In this document: piece by piece, positions 58,013-64,000 of the stretch
Position numbering within the stretch: the first letter of the stretch is position 1
Layout: each line of letters starts with the position of its first letter
Source: Glandiceps talaboti
Lineage: Eukaryota; Hemichordata; Enteropneusta; Spengelidae
Direction: 5' to 3'
Length of the DNA stretch: 64,000 bases
NCBI RefSeq assembly: GCF_964340395.1
Contig: NC_135564.1
Location: 19,430,819 to 19,494,818 of the forward strand
Position numbers and translations under genes: made by a program
The notes under the pieces: model-generated
Database searches by the model: none
The model's input: only the letters and a program-made list of their open reading frames with translations
Told to the model about the DNA's origin: nothing

Positions 58013-60770
58013 TTTACTATTAGCTCCAGTAGCGGACTGCTAATCCTGCACATCTCAAACACTGAGCATGAAAGAAGGGTTATACTTCCATGAACTTAGT
58101 CAACATTTTGACAGTTAATAAAGGGCATAATTAGAGTTATCTAGTGGAATACACAATGTATATACATCTATCAATGTTCTCATGACTAAGTTACTAACTG
58201 TTCCCATGACTATACAATAGACATGTATGGAGTACAGGAATTCTGTAGATTTAAAATGTAATGTTGCCTAGGAGAAAACAAACTTTTCCTCTCTGACTGA
58301 ACTTGGTGGAGTTGTGAGGAACACATACTAGTATAGAATGGTTATGCAGAAAGTTTGAATCATGCAGCATTTACAATAAACCCAGGATGAATTTATACAA
58401 GTACCTCATAAATATGGTACAACATAATAGCGCGAGATCTATATATTTTGGAACCAGTGTCTGAAAATTAATGTTTCAATGTATGTGCAATTATTGCAGG
58501 AAATTTGTCTTGCTTGTAGAACACATGCATGTAACTGAATCAGATATATATCACACACAAAAACAAACTGCAATGTCAAATTGCAGATCCAGAAAATATA
58601 GCCTGGTACTAGCGGTAGCCTGAATCCATCACACACAAAAACAAACTGCAATGTCAAATTGCAGATCCAGAAAATATAGCCCAGTAGCCTGAATCCATAT
58701 TACATTAATCAACAGACAGAGGAAGTGACTACATACACTCTCAAACCACTATAAACCACTAGTCTGAGATACAGCGTGTCTTTTTTGGATCTATAAATCC
58801 CAAACTCAGTTTATATTGGGTAAAACAGGGTACAAAATTGTCAGCACAAAGACATTAAATTCAACTATCATTGGGAAATTTCAGGAATATCCACAGAGTA
58901 CATTTTTTATCTAAACACAAATTATCATTATTTTTATGCCGATGCACCTATTTGTAGGTAAAAATAATGATGTAAGATAAAAAAATGTAACTGTTTTTGT
59001 TAATTTGAGATGGGATTGACCAAAATGAAATTTACCTTTCTTTTTAGGAACAATAATATTTTTGTGTAAAAACTCTGATTGTCATATGCACTATGTATGT
59101 GCCGACTCTGCAACTCAGACCTTGTTTGGTTCTTGCTACATGTGTACATCTGTATCACTGGGCAGTGTGCATACTTTGTACAAACACAAAACACATAATA
59201 TTGTGTCACTGTTTTGTATACTACATAACAATGAGCATGCATGCTTATTGGTTGAAAGAGTGGAAAGGCCAGAGGTCAATTTTAGCATAATTCAGCTGAA
59301 GTTGTACCACATACAACAACTGGTAAAAGTACGGTGCCACACATTGATACATAGTTTTAGCCAAGTTTTCACTTATTTTCACATTGGCATGTAGCAAGTT
59401 ACCTAGCTATAGCAGCCTTTGCAAAGGAGATCTCTTTTCTGCCATTTTTGGTGTAATTTTAACCGAAGATGATCTCATGTCTACGTCTACTGATGGTTCC
59501 ACAATAGTGGTTTCTCTGTTTGACCATGGCTGATATTACTTCCATGATCTGATCAACTTTTGGTCAAAATCAAGTTCACTGGAACAACAAAGGTAAGAGT
59601 GACAATTTTTATCATTATTCTTGACATGTGGCAGATTGTGCTAGGGCTATATTTCTAGTTCAAGTACTGTTTTTTTAAACTTTTCAAACTCTTTAATATA
59701 TGCAGCAAATCCATGCATTTCTTCAATAGTGACTAAATACTTGGTGGTAGAACTGATTCCAAACTTTCCATATGTGACCCCAGTACGTCTGTGATGTTAC
59801 AAATGTTTATTAAGATCTTGGCATTGCTATGTGTTGTTTCAGGATATTTTGAATAGACCATGGTAATTTATCCCCAAAACAGTGGAGAGGCCTACTAGCT
59901 ATTGTCTATGTTTATCTTTAGATAGATGTTGTCACACATTGCCTGAATAGACAATGAGATACTTATTACTTCAGTGCATCTTTTGTCCTTGCAACTTGAC
60001 TGTACAAGAGAAACAAAAGAAAAGGTGTAAAATACTAAATATGCATTTTATAGTTGAGAAGACAGACAGAACAGCTGTTACTGGTATCTTTCTTGATGCT
60101 GTAATGAACCCGTTTTTCCATGAGTCCCAGCTGACTTGAGATCCTCATGTAAATATTAGATAAACAATCAGGTTGTTTGCTGAAAACAAATCTTTTAGTA
60201 TGACCATATCGAAATCACACTTGTAAATTTTATCCATTATCAGATACTCATCTGGTTGATCAATGCATTTGATGCAATTGTTGTAATGTTCAATAACAAA
60301 CTTTTTACACCATTCATTTTTTGTAATTTTTGCAGTCACTGAGTTACAAACACAGACTTAGTCAAATTGTTTTGCATTGATTTTCCAAATAGGAAGCAAT
60401 GATAAAAATGTTTTATAAATGAAAAATCCAATATAAATGCCCGGTCCTCATTCATATGGCCACTTTTAATTAATTGACCATTTATTTGAATATTCATTAT
60501 GAAGACTTGGGGTTTCAAATGATATTCTTGAGTTAGAATTGAAATCAATCCAGGATTACTTACAGTGCTACAAAACTTTATTGCAATAAATTAATGAATT
60601 GAAGCAGTTCATCAATTGTCATTTTTACCTTTGCTCCTAACATGGCAGTATTACTTCAATGCTCATACATATGAAATCTTACGTATCACTACAAACACCA
60701 TTTATTTGTAGAGATGCTGTAACTTATATAGCTTATATATCTGCTAAGACAGTGCTCTATACCACAGTGG
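58013..60770. other. Transposon interior without recognised genes
   Basis: 58551-58682 holds a tandem duplication of about 78 bp (cacaaaaacaaactgcaatg). Open frames of 60-110 codons occur on both strands (for example 59062-59394 and 60145-60339), but none has a domain I recognise. The transposase, if any, could be here in short exons that I cannot see. Confidence 0.4.
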
Positions 60771-60778
60771 CAGAGCGC

Positions 60779-60925
60779 AATAGTTTTGGTAGTACTGGAA
60801 CTCTTTCTTGGTTGTAACTCGGAGTTTCACGCATAGTGCGTGATGCGTGATGATAGTGTTGTCTGATGATCGCACTATGCGTGAAACTCCGAGTTACAAC
60901 CAAGAAAGAGTTCCAGTACTACCAA

Positions 60926-60932
<7 letters not shown>
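60779..60932. mobile_element. Perfect 60-bp hairpin element at TA
   Basis: 60781-60840 and 60871-60930 are exact reverse complements (TAGTTTTGGTAGTACTGGAA ends) around a 30-base loop. It begins and ends with TA and is followed directly by (TA)n to 61004. Probably a TA-targeting MITE, recently inserted. Confidence 0.8.

Positions 60933-61004
<72 letters not shown>
60929..61004. repeat. (TA)n microsatellite
   Basis: About 76 bases of TA adjoining the hairpin. Confidence 0.95.
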
Positions 61005-61011
<7 letters not shown>

Positions 61012-62930
61012 TGAAATGAACCAGTACATCTATGAAACTGAGTAATCCCATTTTTCACATGAATATTTCAATACTTCAATAATCTGAAGAGAGTATCATC
61101 CCTCCCCTTCTTACCAATCATTTAGTGTTAATGTAGTTAGCATATTGAGATATCAGCACTGGCTCTAAATACATGTCCTATCAATTTATTTAATAACATA
61201 CCCTTCAAGAGTCAAACATCATGTGGAGGAAGCTCAAAGCTATCCGTAACGTTATAACACAACAACACAAGTCAGATGCATCTTTAAAATATTTGTATTC
61301 TTATGGATATTCTTTGGCCTTCAACAGAAGTAAAATAACCTTTAAAGATTTTTAAGTTTTAACCAATCATTTCCTTTACTGCAGTTGAAGAAGCAAAATG
61401 AGAAAGAGAGAAAATCCACAGAAGAGTTTTAAGCACAGTTGCACTGATATGATGTCGGAGAAGAAACCATGGTGTGTGTAATTAAGAACCCATGAGTTCA
61501 GTCATTTATCCAAGACTTGAAATGGAAAATCTAATCAAGAGCAATATGAAGAGCACAACTTTTGGAAAGAGATCACAGGACTATTAGTCTAGAAGAACAT
61601 TGGAGGAACATTACTCCCTCCCTGTGGATATTCAGTCATCATAATGGATATAATTCTTAATTAGTAAATTAATTATTAAAAACTGGAATTTACTAATATT
61701 CAATTTTCAGCATTAGTAAATTTTACATAAGAATATAAAAGAAAATGTCAAATGTTGGCATATTTTTACAGAGTTTTGCTGTTTTACTAATAAATTTTAA
61801 AACCCAGAGAAAACCCAGCAAATCTCTTGATTTATCACACTAAAGTGACCGGTGGTTTATGGAACCTTCCCATATATATCATTGCATTTGGAGGATAGCC
61901 TTTTTGTGGAAAAAAAAACCCAACCTCTCCCCTACCCCTCCAAATAAAATAAAATAAATACAGGATCCACCATACTAATAAATAATGATTGTCCCCTTAT
62001 AGTTTTAACAACAACCACACTCAATGATTACTTGACCCCATACTGCCCACACACATTGCACAAGTGGCTAAACGTCACACACAGGTATGCAAAATATACA
62101 ACATAAATTGTTCCATTACACATATTTATACCCCCAATCATACATATACTTCAAGTACAAAAACTTCACAAGTGCAAAAAACATACATTTTTCTGAACAC
62201 CAGTCGTTCAGGTGCAAACGTCCATGCCTTCACATCGAAAATGCCATGTTATGTTATTGTTCCGAGTATAGAATTGGAGCTCACAATCTGGTGCAAATGA
62301 TGGCAACAATGTTACATTTGTATGACGTAAAGGATCGCGCGGAAACAAAATTTAAACACGAGGAGGGTGAATGGAACAGACACGGTTATTTCGTGTCCAT
62401 TTCCATGGTGACCCCCATACGCGTTCCGAGACAGCGGGATCACATACAATCGGCTCTGTAAGACGAACGCATCAAGTTATACCTTACCCAATCACATAGA
62501 AATTTAGTTTATTGTATTGGTATTACTATTTGGTATGTTTTTGTTTCGTGATAATTGAAAATATTTATGAAAAAGGCATTAATATTGTGTATTGTACGCT
62601 ACTGATCACAGTGCGATCATTCTCGCGCCCATGCTATCAAATGTGCACGTTGAACTATACATACCATGTTTCGCAATTTCTGTCGTCTTATTTAACAATC
62701 TAGACAATAAAACATATTCATGGTCATTTTGACAGTAATTATGTAAGATAAATATACTCACCAAGATGAAAACAAATCCTAAAACGCTTAGTAAACGAGA
62801 TGACGAGTTGGCGGCAGTCAACCAGAAGACACTTCTTATCTTGAGGGCGTGCTATACATTCGCATCGTAACAATCACGTGATCACCCAGTCGACAGCGCA
62901 GGTTATAGCTCCATGATATGGTTGAGCTGA
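61005..62930. other. Transposon interior, right part
   Basis: The open frame 62087-62461 (124 codons) has no known domain. A minus-strand donor-like site (catcttg|gtgagt near 62758) could end an untranslated or first exon of the transposon gene. I cannot support a gene. Confidence 0.3.
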
Positions 62931-62936
62931 CGGTGG

Positions 62937-63423
62937 CATTCGGCAAGTTAAAACGATTGTTTTAGTCGTTATTCTTGTGAAATAAAGCCTCATTGATGCT
63001 TCCCAAGTACGGCAAGTATTGAAAAATGACAACACAACGCATTTTATATGCTTTCAATTATCAACGTCATGCATGTGCCGACGTCGGGAAAACGTTGACA
63101 CACCGACCCAATATTCACACATTCATATCGTGACAATCACGTGAGCACCAAGTCGCAGGGTATGTTGCATGGTTGAGCCAACATTGGCCCGACGGTGGCA
63201 TTCGGCAAGTTAACACGGTTGTTTTAGTCGTTATTCTTGTGAAATAAAGCCTCACTGGTGCTTCCCAACTACGGCAAGTATTGAAAAATGACAACACAAC
63301 ACATTTTATATGCTTTCAATTATCAACGTCATGCATGTGCCGACCTTCTGCCGACGTCGGGAAAACGTTGACACACCGACCCAATTTTGCCGACGTCGGG
63401 CCGTCAGTGTGGTGTTATCTGGG
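62937..63423. repeat. 262-bp tandem duplication at the right end of the transposon
   Basis: cattcggcaagtta at 62937 and 63199 begin near-identical stretches of about 150 bases. Both are followed by ccgacgtcgggaaaacgttg, and the last copy leads into the terminal repeat. Confidence 0.8.
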
Positions 63424-63425
63424 TA

Positions 63426-64000
63426 CTGTTACTGGTACTGTACACATGACACTATACTGTCATAGGTACTGTACACATGACACTATACTGTCATAGGTAC
63501 TGTACACATGACACTATACTGTCATAGGTACTGTACACATGACACTATACTGTCATAGGTACTGTACACATGACACTATACTGTCATAGGTACTGTACTC
63601 AAGACACTATACTGTCACTGGTACTGTACACATGACACTATACTATCACTTGTACTGTACACATGACACTATATTGTCACTTGTACTGTACACATGACAC
63701 TATACTGTCACTGGTACTGTACACATGACACTATACTATCACTTGTACTGTACACATGACACTATATTGTCACTGGTACTGTACACATGACACTATACTG
63801 TCAATGGTACTGTACACATGACACTATACTATCACTTGTACTGTACACATGACATTATACTGTCACTGGTACTGTACACATGACACTATACTGTCATAGG
63901 TACTGTACACATGGCACTATACTGTCACTGGTACTGTACACATGACACTATACTGTCACTGCAGGTACTGTACACATGACACTATACTGTCACTTGTACT
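63426..64000. repeat. 31-bp satellite array (right block, continues off window)
   Basis: The same unit as 49931-50962, about 18 copies to the window edge with point variants (tactatcact, ctatattgtc). Confidence 0.95.

Larger units (their letters stand above)
50963..63425. mobile_element. 12.46-kb DNA transposon inserted at TA in the satellite
   Basis: Ends at 50965 (CCCAGATAGCACAC) and 63423 (reverse complement CCCAGATAACACCA) form short terminal inverted repeats. TA lies outside each end. Removing the element and one TA restores a normal satellite unit (gacactatactgttactgg). Subterminal DNA at the left is full of GTTGGCCCAACG-type palindromic repeats (50985-51260); at the right, ccgacgtcgg motifs. 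It carries the spliced gene at 52607-56308 and several nested elements. TA duplication occurs in Tc1/mariner and some other superfamilies; I cannot assign one. Confidence 0.85.

Noticed and set aside
60145-60339. 64-codon minus-strand frame starting MTAKITKNEW as an exon of the transposon gene
   Set aside because: Composition is protein-like, but no flanking acceptor and donor in a matching phase and no family could be identified.

Overview
This is animal nuclear DNA: genes are split by GT-AG introns, sequence between exons is AT-rich, and microsatellites, foldback DNA transposons and non-LTR retrotransposons are abundant. The host genes belong to the MS4A (CD20-like) four-transmembrane family. 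The CR1-like LINE, Helentron-like repeats and GACA/GATA-type microsatellites fit a marine invertebrate, but species or phylum cannot be fixed from the sequence alone.

Layout. (1) 1-21.3 kb, mostly minus strand: a lone first exon (372-411) whose gene would continue off the left edge; a six-exon MS4A gene 'B' (12487 to about 3684) with 16 glutamines in its tail; and a second six-exon MS4A gene 'E' (21239-16259). Their introns and flanks hold a 2.3-kb long-inverted-repeat element bounded by TTAA, a 2-kb TTA-flanked element and two copies of a hairpin element. (2) 22.9-49.8 kb: a head-to-head inverted duplication of about 11 kb. The left arm carries MS4A gene 'C' (minus, 32041-25030) and the right arm gene 'D' (plus, 42311-49102). 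Between them lies 'F' (37649-38633), a predicted two-exon gene whose second exon is a 27-bp minisatellite encoding about 24 copies of a nine-residue repeat that resembles the MS4A tail. The arms differ by transposon insertions, so each arm preserves the other's empty target site. An intact-ORF, 5'-truncated CR1-like LINE sits in the last intron of D. (3) 49.9-64 kb: a 31-bp satellite with a 403-bp higher-order period. It is interrupted by a 12.46-kb TA-flanked DNA transposon (50965-63423) that carries a spliced minus-strand gene resembling DUF4806 proteins, and that is itself packed with nested foldback, hAT-like and Helentron-like elements.

The MS4A genes share exon phases and exon order: N-terminus with TM1 and the start of TM2; a 57-bp exon completing TM2; TM3 and loop; TM4 and a Cys cluster; a Gln/Pro-rich tail ending in phase 1; and a short last exon. 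They are therefore a local tandem and inverted duplicate cluster. I found no tRNA, rRNA, CRISPR or prokaryotic operon features. Most open frames in this window arise from microsatellites and are not genes.
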